64,000 nt of DNA from Thereva unica (lineage: Eukaryota > Arthropoda > Insecta > Diptera > Therevidae): positions 136,696,876 to 136,760,875 of the forward strand of contig OX465281.1 in the NCBI GenBank assembly GCA_949987705.1, given 5' to 3'. The notes below the pieces were generated by a model, which was given only the letters and a program-made list of their open reading frames with translations, was not told the DNA's origin and ran no database searches. This document shows, in pieces, positions 53,081 to 62,706 of the stretch; position 1 is the first letter of the stretch; the number at the start of each line of letters is the position of its first letter. The position numbers were made by a program, and so were the translations under genes.

Positions 53081-54563
53081 ATGGATCCGGTTCTTGAAGT
53101 TATAATTTGTAATTATTTGAATATACTTCATTCGGGGAGGATAATGAAGAAAAAGCTGAGGCAAAGGAGAAAAGAACATTTAACCAAGGCACTGTGGCAT
53201 TTGAGAAGAAGGAACTTCATTATCGGGGCGTTTCAGACAAGATTTGTGAATCGAAGGATTTGGAAATTGGTTAGTTGAGAATGCATATGCATGTATGAAA
53301 TCGTGATGATAGACACGCCTCTATTTTAGAATCGAAGCAGTTCCTTCTGGGAAAGTCGGGTGTCTAATGGTGCAGAGAAGTTTAAAGAGGATTTCAGAAT
53401 GTGCCCAAATACGTTTGATATCTTGTGCCAACGAATGAAAGGATTGGAAAGGCAAGATACTACGTACAGAGAAGCAATTCCTCTTGAAAAGAGAGTGGGA
53501 ATCGCAGTGTATGCTCTTGGTTCGTCCGCTGAATATAGAAGCATCGCAAATTTATTTGGTGTTGGGCGGACGACCGTGGGTGAAATAGTGATGGAGTTTT
53601 GTGAGGAAGTATGGAGAGTGATGCGAGAAGAATATCTATCATTCTATAGCAATCTCGATTCTGATAAGCTTCAAGAATGTGTAGATGGATTCGAATCATT
53701 AGGGTTTCCTCAGTGTTGTGGAGCAATTGGTATAGACCTTATATTCAGCACTCTTAACAACTATGTCAAGATTTCATTTTTCTAGATGGATGTCACATTG
53801 CAGTGTCACCTCCAGAACAAGAAGCTTACGATTACTATAACCTCAAAGGTTGGCATTCTGTTCTTCTCTTGGCCACTGTGGATTATAGGTTCCATTTAAA
53901 TGCACATAAAAATATCCATTTTCTTATAAATCTGTTTTCAGATACCGGTTCACCTACATAAATGTTGGAAAACCGGGCCGAAATAGAGACTCATATGTGT
54001 TTGAAACTTCGAACCTATATAAATTACACAAACAACACTCTATTTTTAAAAATAAATCGAAGCGGTTTGGGTCCTGCAATGTGCCAGTCATGTTGATTGG
54101 TGATTCAGGTTTCGCTCTCAGCTCAGTTTTGATGAAGCCGTACCCGCAGTGCAGTGAAATGACTGACAAAGAGCAACAGTTCAATTATAAGCTCTCTGGC
54201 GCTCGGCGAGTAGTCGAAAATGCATTTGGCCATGTGCAGGCAAGATTTAGAAAACTTGGTAGAGGCTTAGAATTAGACATCAACAACGTCAATATAGTTA
54301 TAAAAGCTTGCTGTGTCTTGCACAACTTCTTGAATGCTCACAATGATCAAATTAATCAAATATGGGTGGCAGAAGTTCGAGCATTTGAGCGAAATGAAGG
54401 GCGACAACAACCGCTTACATCAAATAACACGTCAACCACAGAAGGAGTGCAAATAAGAGAAGCCATTACAGAACATTTTCAAAGAATGACACAAATTACA
54501 AGTGAGTTTATTACTTTTTATTATTGTTCAAAAAGTCCATTAAGTCTGATTGGAATTTCATAG
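53081..54563 (+). CDS. Harbinger DDE transposase, four exons, intact
   Basis: Exons 53081-53269, 53330-53729, 53786-53888 and 53942-54563, joined by GT-AG introns; the sum (1314 nt) gives 437 codons plus stop. N-terminal helix region ending RRIWKL, FRMCPNTFDILCQRM, then VGIAVYALGSSAEYRSIANLFGVGRTTVGEIV (helix-turn-helix-like). IDGCHI spans the second intron (first Asp), YYNLKGWHSVLL, MLIGDSGFALSS (second Asp) and RRVVENAFGHVQARFR (Glu). All three catalytic acids are present. Cuts at the element's TIRs and TTA/TAA targets; acts in the nucleus with its SANT partner. Start chosen at the first ATG that keeps the frame. Confidence 0.88.
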
Positions 54564-55427
54564 TCGATTGTACGAATTGTTTCTCTATCTCCATTTGTTC
54601 CTTAGTCGCTTTTCGTACCTCTGTCATTTCGTTGATAAACAAATTATTGCTTCGTTGTACTTCCGCCAACATTTTCTGATGAATACTGTACGCCGTATTT
54701 TTTCTTTTTCTGGCAGATTTTGGAAACGATGGTCCCGCTGCTGCTAATGGTGACGACGATGTTTCCGGTTCACATGTTGGCTCAGAGGTTGAATTGTTAG
54801 CCACGGAGACGGAGATGTCCTCCAAAAGGACGTCATGATCGTTGGTCGCAGAATTTAATAACGGTGGAGAATTTGGTGCAGAAAGAAAAGCATCATCTTG
54901 ACTTGTCTACAAAAAAATGTTAAATAAATAAATGTATATAAAGTAATGCCTTTAAGTTAATTCAATCCTACCATTAAACTATCCTCAGAAGCCACAGTAT
55001 TACATCTATACGACCCTATAATTTGGTGGACGTCAATATAATATATCCATGTGGATGCAGTGGATCCGGTTCCCAGCCTCTTCTTTTCATCTCTATAGAG
55101 TACATAAACCACTTTTTATTTGAACATATCACGACAGTTACATACATTCGAATCTTTACCTGTATCTTTGTGTGAGATTGTTTATTTTTGATCTCACTTC
55201 CTTGGCGCTGGCGGTTACTTCTCGTCTTCCTGTTCATTTAGTGGAAATTATTATACCTATTTTAGTAATTTTATACAACTCTTACCTAGGTCGCGAGCCA
55301 TCTCATTGTAAATGGGATTGTTCTTTCGATTCGACCGAAGTTTACTTGCATTTTGAGCCCAAACTTCAAATAAATTTTTAATCATCCGCTCAGTCCATAT
55401 TTTTTTCTTTTTTTTCTCGCAATTCAT
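54511..55427 (-). CDS. SANT/Myb-like Harbinger partner, four exons, intact
   Basis: Exons (minus) 55427-55286, 55229-55160, 55092-54972 and 54906-54511, with GT-AG introns; 729 nt, 242 codons plus stop. N-terminus: WTERMIKNLFEVWAQNASK, then NPIYNEMARDL and VRSKINNLTQRYR, a trihelix/SANT-like DNA-binding fold of about 90 residues. Then a Ser/Pro-rich linker (SSSPLAAAGPSFP) and a C-terminal charged helix (VQRSNNLFINEM, EKQFVQS). In known Harbinger systems this protein is required for nuclease import and end binding. Its 3' end overlaps the nuclease 3' end by 53 bp, on the opposite strand. Confidence 0.82.
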
Positions 55428-55739
55428 ATTTTTAAAAACACCAATCAGTTAATTCAAATTATTAATTAACAAAACGTTATGATTAAATCAGAAAAGCTCA
55501 ACGAAAAGAATAACAACAATCTGGGCAAAACAGTTGAGAGAAAGAATGTCAAATTTTATTTCTTTAATTTTACGAAAGATGGCTTCTACTTATTCTAACA
55601 AAATATAGGTGGCAGTATTTCGTACTTATCGAGATAAGTATGGTTTTTTTACGTACTTATCTCACTATCCTTATGATGGGGTTATTTATGCTGATGACAC
55701 TTTTCGAGCTGATGACGGGTATATGTGTCAATGCTATAA

Positions 55740-56100
55740 AAATGAATTTTTTGGGTGATGTTAAGTTTTAACGTTGGATTTCTATTCTTTAAGGTTTTAT
55801 TTGAATATTTTATTTTGTGAATCCGTCAGTTAAGAGTTTTGTGGTCAAAATTTGTGAATTAAAAAGTGGGACTAATTTTGGCAATTGTGCTCCGATTGCA
55901 CTGAAAATCGGCCCAGAATTTTTACATTTAAGTATGTACTGTAATTTTAAAATTATCTTTTATATTTTATTAGTTCATTTTAAAAAGCATGTTTGTAGTG
56001 TTTGATGTGAAAACTTTTTAGGCACGTTGGGCAATTTTCCGTCACGGTTATTTTTGATGCGTACCGTGGGAAAAAAATTTCCTTTGGGGATTTCAGTTTT
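55740..56100. other. Unassigned segment in hAT composite
   Basis: No gene. Contains one diverged unit (about 55835-55920: GTGGTCAAAATTTGTGAATT, GCTCCGATTGCACTGAAAAT) related to the minisatellite units at 56.7 and 59 kb. Confidence 0.5.
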
Positions 56101-56104
56101 TATT

Positions 56105-56587
56105 GTATGAGTTAGTACTATGTACTACGTAATATATACTATGTTTTATGTACTAAGTGTGTACTATGTATTAGGTACTATGTACTGGGACTATGAACTG
56201 TGCACTATGATTATGAACTATGTATTATGCAGTATGTACTACGTACTGTATACTAAAAACTATGTATTATCTACTATGTACTATGTACAAGGTATTGTGT
56301 ACTATGTATTATGTACTAGGTATTATGAATATATAGTACATAGCTCTGTTGTATTTTGTACTATGTAGTAGATGGTATGATTAGGTACCATATACTCTGA
56401 GCTATGTTTTATGTACTATTTATTATGCACTATGTACTAGGCATTATGTACTATGTATTATCTATACACGGTATATTATGTATTACGTATTACGTACTAA
56501 ATATTATGTACTATGCACCATAAATTATATACCATGTACTACGCACTATGTATATTGGTATGAACTATGTATTATGTACTATGTATC
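56105..56587. repeat. Degenerate TACTATG tandem repeat
   Basis: Roughly 480 bp of short repeats built on TACTATGTA/TATTATGTA with many substitutions. A frame of 82 codons through it encodes only Tyr/Val-rich low-complexity text, so it is not a gene. Confidence 0.9.
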
Positions 56588-56679
56588 AGTGTTGGGCATA
56601 ATCAACTAATTTTTTAATCAGGCCAATAATCATGATTAAAACCAATAATGATTGAGGATTAATGATTATGAAATCTATT

Positions 56680-56985
56680 CTAAACCTGGATTGCGCTCCC
56701 ATTGTATTGAATATCAGTATCGGGAGGTTTTAAGGGCTCCCAATAACGAATTTGTTGTCAAAATGGCGAACGAATTTTGGGAAATGTGTTCCGATTGTAC
56801 TGAAATTCAGTATCGGGGGTTTTTAGGGGTTCCAAATGACGAATTTGTGGTCAAAATTTTAAAATTCAAAATGGCGGACGAGTTTTGGCAAATGTGTTCC
56901 GATTGTACTGAAATTCAGTATCGGGGTTTTAGGGGTTCCAAATGATGGATGTGTGGCCAAAATATTAAAATTCAAAATGGCGCAT
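56680..56985 (+). repeat. Minisatellite, about three ~115-bp units
   Basis: Units contain GTTCCGATTGTACTGAAATTC, AGTATCGGG, AGGGGTTCCAAATGA, GTGGTCAAAAT and AAAATGGCG. The same unit occurs in inverted orientation at 58920-59690. Confidence 0.85.
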
Positions 56986-56999
56986 GACTGCTAAAAGCC

Positions 57000-57490
57000 A
57001 ACAAAGCCTACTATAGTCTGTCAAGGCTCTTTAAATCCAAGCATCTAACTATAACGTCTAAACTTTTACTATATAAGACGATGGTCTTAGCTGTACTCAC
57101 ATATGCATCTGAAACGAGGGTGCTTAGCAAAAAGCACTCAAACCTCTTAGCCGTGTTCGGGAGGAAAACACTTCGGAGGATTGTTGGCCTCGTATGGGAG
57201 GAAGGACGATTCCAGAGAGACTCTACAATGACGAGATTTACGAGCGCTTTCGTGATATGAATGTTGTAAAGAAAATAAAGCTCGGTAGGCTGCGGTGGGC
57301 AGGTCATCTAGCTCGTATGAGCGAAAATGAGCCTGCTCGTAAAGTTCTCTGCGGTAGGACCTATGGGGTGCGATAGCGAAGGAGACCAGGACGCTCAGAG
57401 CTTAGGGATGCCAAACTGGATGACACCGGATCAGAATCGGGACCGGTGGAGAGGACAGTTGCGAGAGGGCAGGACCGGATCCCGGTCGTA
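57000..57490 (+). pseudogene. LINE RT C-terminal fragment (RTE/CR1-like)
   Basis: Text in shifting frames: LLYKTMVLAVLTYASE, KLGRLRWAGHLARMSENEPARKVL (57270-57360), and a Arg/Gly-rich RRPGR-like tail to about 57490, followed by an AAAGAAGAAGAA tail. This is the last domain of a LINE RT and lacks the catalytic core, so it is a 5'-truncated copy inside the hAT composite. Confidence 0.78.
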
Positions 57491-58915
57491 GAGCCGACAA
57501 AGAAGAAGAATTTAAACACAAGTGGGTCTCTGAATCTTGGAGATGAAATATCTCGATTAAAATGAGAATCTTTCCTAAATTTAACTAAAATATAATTTGT
57601 AACGAATCCACCCATACCATTCATACTTCCCCTTTAAAATCTTAGGACTTATTTTCATGAATAAGTTAGCAATAATACTTCCACCTATTTCATGCTGCCA
57701 AAGTCAAGGTTCTCCACCCTACGAACTTCCAGAGGTATTAGTCGTACAAGTCACAAGTTTGGACTTTTTCACTAAAATTTCAACTTCAACTACTTTTTTC
57801 TCAAAAAAATGCGTAGTTAATATTTTTTTTTTTTTTTGAAAGCTTGGACAGTTCTGTGTGAATAAAGTCCGAACAATTTTTATGCTACGAGTTATAAGTT
57901 AATTTTGACGTTAAAATTGGCCTTATTTGTATTTGATACTTTTCGACATAAACTCAGATGGAAAGGTACTAAAAAATATGAAATAGAGCCAATTCCAGCA
58001 TTAAATTTGCTTATAACTTCAAAATTAAAGGCTGTAGCGTAAAAATTGTGTACATTGCGTATATTGCTACCATTTTCATAAAAATAGGCCATAAGGTTAC
58101 AAAAATACAAGGTGATACATAAACCTCTGCATTTCATTTCAAAACGCTGTAGCATTTTTTATTCATCTATCCACAGCCGGTCACTTTGTAAACATAACGG
58201 ATACACCCTGTATAGAGAAAATTCAGATTCATTATGTCGATGAGAAAAAAGGAAAACAAGAAAAAGGTTCTAAGCACTAAATGAGCGATGGAATGTGTTA
58301 GTGAGTAAGATATGAAACACGTGGAAGATTTAACTAAATAATTGCGACATATGTATGTTAATATAATTCCTCAAAAATAGGGTCACTTGGCACGAAAAAC
58401 AATACCATCACGGCAGACCCCTTTCAGGCCAAAAGAATTTTCCTACCTATAAGAATTTTCAGTCCTTAACTAAATACTTTTCGAGTAAACAAATAGTGAA
58501 GGTCCCGTGAATTGAAAATCTTGGAACCTGTTTGCAAGAACACACTTGCACCACGGACTTCTAACAGGCCTTATTTTTTAGATAATTTCATAGCGAAGAG
58601 CTTCACCAATGCATTTGTTATACTAAAAGTTATCAGGAACGGAGATATTAAAAGAAATGTAAAAAAATCCTATTTTATTCACAATAGGTTAATTAAAAAG
58701 TTAACCAAATTGTGGGCAAACTTAGGGTATTAAACTACACCCTAAAACGAATCGATTCCAATAATAATCTCGTCTATGGGCCAAAATGGCCATAAAAAAG
58801 CCTTGCCGACTAGCCTATAGTGATTTAACTGAAATAATTTTATTCCTTCAAGTAATATAAACAGAAATCGGTCTCTGAACCTTTAAGACGAAATACCTCG
58901 ATTAAAATGAGACTT
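57491..58915. other. Non-coding interior of hAT composite
   Basis: No gene recognised. AT-rich sequence includes a Tc1/mariner-like terminal motif (GATACACCCTGTATAG at about 58199). Nothing else interpretable. Confidence 0.5.
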
Positions 58916-58919
58916 CCAA

Positions 58920-59690
58920 ATTTATGTTGGATTGAATTTCAATACAATCGGAGCACGATTGCCAAAACTAGTCCGCCATTTTGAATTTTAATATTTTGAC
59001 CACAAATTCGTTATTTGGAACCATTCAAACCCCCACATACTGAATTTCAGTACAATCGGAACACATTTGCCAAAACTTGTCCGCCATTTTGAATTTTACA
59101 ATTTCGACCACAAATCCGTCATTTGGAACCCCTAAAACACCCCCATACTGAATTTCAGTACAATCGGAACACATTTACCAAAACCCCCTCCACCATTTTC
59201 AATTTTAAAATTTTGACCACAAATCCGTTATTTAGAACCCTTAAAACCCCCCATACTGAATTTCAGTACAATCGGAACAAAATTGCCAAGGCTTGTCCGC
59301 CATTTTGAATTTTAAAATTTTGACCACAAATCCGTCTTTTGGAACCCCTAAAACCCCTCCATTCTGAATTTCAGTACAATCGGAACAAAATTGCCAAAAC
59401 ATTTGGAACCCTTAAAACCCCTCCATTCTGAATTTCAGTACAATCGGAACAAAATTGCCAAAACTTGTCCGCCATTTTGAATTTTAAAATTTTGACCACA
59501 AATCCGTCATTTGGAACCCCTAAACCCCCCATACTGAATTTCAGTACAATCGGAACACATTTGCCAAAACTTGTCCGCCATTTTGAATTTTACAATTTCG
59601 ACCCCAAATCCGTCATTTGGACCCCTTAAGACCCCTCCATTCTGAATTTCAGTACAATCGGAACAAAATTGCCAAATTTACTCCGCAATT
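58920..59690 (-). repeat. Minisatellite, about seven ~115-bp units, inverted
   Basis: Units contain TTGAATTTTA(A/C)AATTT, ACCACAAATCCGTCATTTGG, AACCCCTAAAACCCC and TGAATTTCAGTACAATCGGA, i.e. the reverse complement of the 56680-56985 unit. Units are 90-95 percent alike by eye. Confidence 0.88.
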
Positions 59691-60151
59691 TACTAAAAAA
59701 AAACTGGAAAAAATTTCAGGGAGACAATAAGCTCATATTAATCACTAAAGAGTTAATCATTCAATCATGATTAAGATTAGATTTCATAATCAATAATCAT
59801 TCTGATGATTAGATTTCCCCAAGATTACTCGATGTAATCTTGATTAGTGATTGATTTAATCATGATTGATTCACTAATGATTGGTTTTAGCCATGATTAT
59901 TAGTCTGATTGAAAAATTAGTCGAATGTGCCCAACACTGTATGGCATGAGTGTCATGAGAAGTTGCTGAAAGTATTATTTTTGAATGGTGGTTTCTAAAT
60001 TATTGCCTAGGGTACCTTGAAAGTGGATTTGTACATTCTAAAGTGCGTTTGAAATATGTCATCTGGAAATTGTTTAATTACTTTAAAAAATGCCAAATTT
60101 TTTGGTATTCGACGTTTCACATTTAATAAATTAACACTGGAAGTACATAGG

Positions 60152-60263
60152 GACGCGACGCGACGCGACGTGACGCTACGCGAAGTTAATAATGTCAAAA
60201 AAATATTGAATTATACGATATCCTATGTAGTGAGTACAATGTAACGCGACGCGACGCAACGCC
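60152..60263. repeat. Two clusters of GACGC repeats in opposite register
   Basis: GACGCGACGCGACGCGACG at 60152-60176 and ACGCGACGCGACGCAACG at 60243-60260, both on +, with about 65 AT-rich bases between. The block lies at the junction between the Harbinger N-terminal exon and the Tc1 relic and contrasts sharply in GC. Possibly a small MITE; ends were not resolved. Confidence 0.6.
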
Positions 60264-60289
60264 AAGCTTTCGACGCGAAAAGTTGACCA

Positions 60290-60931
60290 ACTTTGAACTT
60301 TTGCCGCGACGCGAACTTTGTGTTTTTGACCAAATATTTCGAACTTGCTCTCGTCGGTGAAAATCACGTTTTCCCAAAACGTTTCAGAAGCATTTAAGTA
60401 CAAAGGGAAGGTCTGGAGATCAACAGCAGCGAGCTTCTTCCACAAAACCTCACTTCCACAGTGAAGCATGTCGGAAGTTTAGTGATGGTTTGGGGGTGCA
60501 TGTCGGCTGCCGGTACAGGCAATCTTGTTTTTATCGATTCGACAATGAAAAGCCTTGATTATTTAGATATTTAAAAAAAGAATTTAACGCCAAGCGTCCA
60601 GAAATTGGGTCTGTTATCTCCTTGGACCTTCCAACAAGATAATGACCCAAAGCACACAGCGAAGATAGTGAAAGAATGGCTACTCTCCAAAACCCCCAAG
60701 CGTCTTGACCATCCTCCGCAATCTCCAGACCTTAATCCCATAGAACATCTTGGGGAAGTTTTGGACAGAAAAATTCGCAAACGACCAATAACGTCCAAAG
60801 AAGCTCTCAAAGCAGCATTGGCTGAAGAATGGCAGAAGATCTCACCGGATATTACCAGGAATCTTATCAATTCCATGAAAAGACGATTAGATGCCGTCAT
60901 AAAAGCTAAAGGAGGTCCCACAAAATACTGA
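60290..60931 (+). pseudogene. Tc1-like transposase with an internal inversion
   Basis: 60605-60931 reads on + strand WTFQQDNDPKHTAK (second Asp; DNDPKH), SPDLNPIEHLGEVL (Glu), EEWQKISPDITRNLI and the end; a preceding piece (60458-60540) reads VKHVGSLVMVWGCM. But the preceding catalytic block is on the minus strand (60400-60300): ETFWENVIFTDESKFEIFG (first Asp). Thus about 150 bp is inverted relative to the rest. Stop at about 60571. Inactive. Confidence 0.82.
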
Positions 60932-61120
60932 GGCTGCTATTTTATAGGTCCAGGTAAAAGAACAATTGCTTACTTTCGGTTTGTATAGATACTAATTTTT
61001 GACTGCATTTTTCAGATGATTTTTTCTTCTTCTGTTTATTCCACGTGAACTATTTATAGTACCAACTTGTACAATGCAAAAAAATAAAAGAATTTAATAG
61101 AAGATTTATTAGTGTTACAA

Positions 61121-61344
61121 TGGCCCCTGTGCTAAATGTCGAGTCGTGATTTGTGACAAGTTTTTTGAGTTGAAGAGAGTGGCGTTTCAGACGAATTGCG
61201 ACTTTCAGCATAGGGGGCTAAACTTGCACTTAGCACTTACACTCTAGGCCACTATGCTGAAAATCGTAATTCGATTAAAACGTCACTTTCTTCAACTCAA
61301 AAAACTTGTCACAAATCACGACTCGACATTCAGCACAGGGGCCA
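61121..61344. mobile_element. 224-bp fold-back MITE
   Basis: Near-perfect palindrome: TGGCCCCTGTGCTAAATGTC (61121) mirrors GACATTCAGCACAGGGGCCA (to 61344), and pairing continues with CGTGATTTGTGACAAGTTTT and GAGTTGAAGA to a small central loop with GCTAAACTTGCAC. No coding capacity. Flanks TTACAA and ATATTG give no clean duplication. Confidence 0.83.
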
Positions 61345-62249
61345 ATATTGTGATGATTTATGCGCCATCTGTTTGTCAAAAAGCATAACCAACGATTGTC
61401 GGTAACAACTCTGGTTGATGTCTGAACTAATGACTTATGTACTAAGGGCCTGTGCCAAAATAGCAATTCAAATGTCAATTTGTGTGGAAAACCCATTTCA
61501 ATTAGTAAATTTGATTTTCGACGGTTTGCGTCTATGGAAATGCTTAAATTATTATAAACATTTCAGTTTTTACTTTAATCAAGGCAGCCGTTAAATAAAT
61601 TTAAAAAAGTAAACAAGTAATAACAATAAATTATGGAAAAAAGGAAATTCAAAGAAGATTTTACTTTTAATAATAAATTTGTTGCTTAGCTAAACGAAGA
61701 TGACAAATGTTTAGAGAAAAATATTATGCAAACAAAATCTTGCTCTGAATTTTTTCCACCCCAATATGCTTGTCTGATATCTTCATATCAACTGGAAAAC
61801 ATGAAATAAAAGTAAAAATATAAAAACAAAACATAACTGGAAACCAGTTATTAATTATTTATGGTTTTAAACACTCGCAAGCAGACATCCTTTTAGTACA
61901 ATACTTTTACTTTTGCAGGAAGAAACTAAAAACATATTGCAATTAGGGATAACGCTCAATCATTTATTTACAAGAAAAAGAATAAACAATCTAACAATTT
62001 AATCTAAAATAATAAAATATTAAAAATTTTCAACAAATGTTTGTTGTGTCGTCCATTTTTACAGAATTTTTTAACTGTCATTGAAATGTGTGAATTGGGA
62101 TTTTGGCACACTTTAGAATATCGAAGGGCCTTGGGAAATGAGAAAAATTCGAAATGGTATTTTGGCAAACGGCCTAAACTAAAATTGGAACGCGCGATAA
62201 GTGAAGACAACTTCAAGCTTCTGGACGAAAAGAAAAGAACATACCACTA
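61345..62249. other. Non-coding stretch with possible degenerate TIR pair
   Basis: TGTGCCAAAATAGCAATTC near 61450 and an inverted GAATTGGGATTTTGGCACA near 62092 may be eroded terminal repeats of an approximately 650-bp MITE. No gene. Left-end context is AAGGGCC; the right end lacks it. Confidence 0.4.
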
Positions 62250-62612
62250 GGCTCGAGAAAAAGGATTCGAGAAGGTTCCAGAAGTTAGACAAAGGTGGAG
62301 CTGCCTATATAAAAGCGCCTGGCAGCCGCTATCGGGTCAGTTTTGATTTGAAAGGCGATAAAAGTGTTCTAAAGTGAGAACAGTGAAAAGTGGTGATTTA
62401 AAAGTGAACTATAAAGCGATAGATAGAATTTAATAGTGCGAGTTATTAATTTGAAAGTGATTATAGTGAACTGTAAGAATTGTGTTTGTTATTAAATTGT
62501 GTTTTGGTTTGTAATAAATAAATTTTGTGTGGATAATTGAAAAGTGTATTCCTTAATTAATCCTACGAATCCGTTAAGCCGTAAAAACGTAACAATTGGT
62601 GTCAGAAGTGGG
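62250..62612 (+). promoter_or_regulatory. Gypsy-like LTR (3' part) and primer-binding site
   Basis: TATATAAA at 62306-62313, initiator-like TCAGT at 62337-62341, poly(A) signal AATAAA at 62513-62518, LTR end near 62594 (AACA). Directly after comes TTGGTGTCAGAAGTGGG (62596-62612), a tRNA-primer-type site. The left LTR edge is not located. Confidence 0.7.
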
Positions 62613-62706
62613 ATTAATTAAGAGATAAGTGAAATAAGTGAACTTGAACAATAATTGTGATTGGACTTTAAATTTTGTGCGTGAGAAATAAGGACTTATT
62701 AGTAAA

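Larger units (their letters stand above)
52894..55736. mobile_element. Intact Harbinger element, 2.84 kb, TAA duplication
   Basis: Inverted ends TAGCATTGACACATATACCC (52894) and GGGTATATGTGTCAATGCTA (to 55736), continuing with about 10 more matching bases. TAA is duplicated at 52891-52893 and 55737-55739. It carries two convergent spliced genes, a nuclease on + and a SANT-like protein on -, both uninterrupted. I see no defect in either. Confidence 0.88.
52721..59939. mobile_element. hAT-like composite, 7.2 kb, with perfect 8-bp duplication TATGGCAT
   Basis: Ends CAGTGTTGGCC (52721) and the inverted CCAACACTG (to 59939). TATGGCAT is duplicated at 52713-52720 and 59940-59947, and its removal restores the Harbinger D frame. 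Subterminal DNA is crowded with TAATCATGATTA-like motifs (52760-52895, 56600-56670, 59740-59930). No hAT transposase is inside. A second, better-matched left terminus (CAGTGTTGGGCAT) sits internally at 56588. It contains an intact Harbinger element (52894-55736), a TACTATG repeat, two inverted minisatellites and a LINE fragment. Confidence 0.85.
43920..60198. mobile_element. Harbinger locus D, broken by two large insertions
   Basis: A SANT gene (+) at 44070-44647 and a minus-strand nuclease (60198-59940, then 52720-51751) once formed one compact Harbinger element. A LINE (44712-51552) separates the SANT gene from the nuclease and a hAT-like composite (52721-59939) splits the nuclease. Exact element ends are not resolved. 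Left flank includes GCAGGCAGTTCAAGAATGCA; edges are approximate. Confidence 0.65.
51751..60198 (-). pseudogene. Harbinger D transposase, catalytic Asp lost and split by hAT
   Basis: N-terminal exon 60198-60010 (minus): RIPKNLAFFKVIKQFP, FRMYKSTFK, then a GT-AG intron to about 59965, then LLMTLMPYWKNASVGRP across the hAT-like insertion (duplicated TATGGCAT). The next block to 52331: SYRDLSDRFNIAKGTCHAI (helix-turn-helix), VGCIGGTHIN where Asp of DGTHI is replaced by Gly, and VDSSSYYNRKGGHS; a GT-AG intron follows (52342-52275). Last exon 52274-51751: GRSHDAAVW, HLIGDSAYPLETYLM (second Asp), SSTRVCIEQAFGILKKKF (Glu), ends TLISA. The Asp-to-Gly change makes it catalytically dead. Shares its architecture with 8090-13299. 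Confidence 0.82.

Noticed and set aside
56120..56368. 82-codon open frame in the TACTATG repeat
   Set aside because: Encodes only Tyr/Val-rich low-complexity text from a tandem repeat; no motif.
58199..58215. A mariner-type end (ACACCCTGTATA)
   Set aside because: Only a single short end; no partner inverted repeat found nearby.
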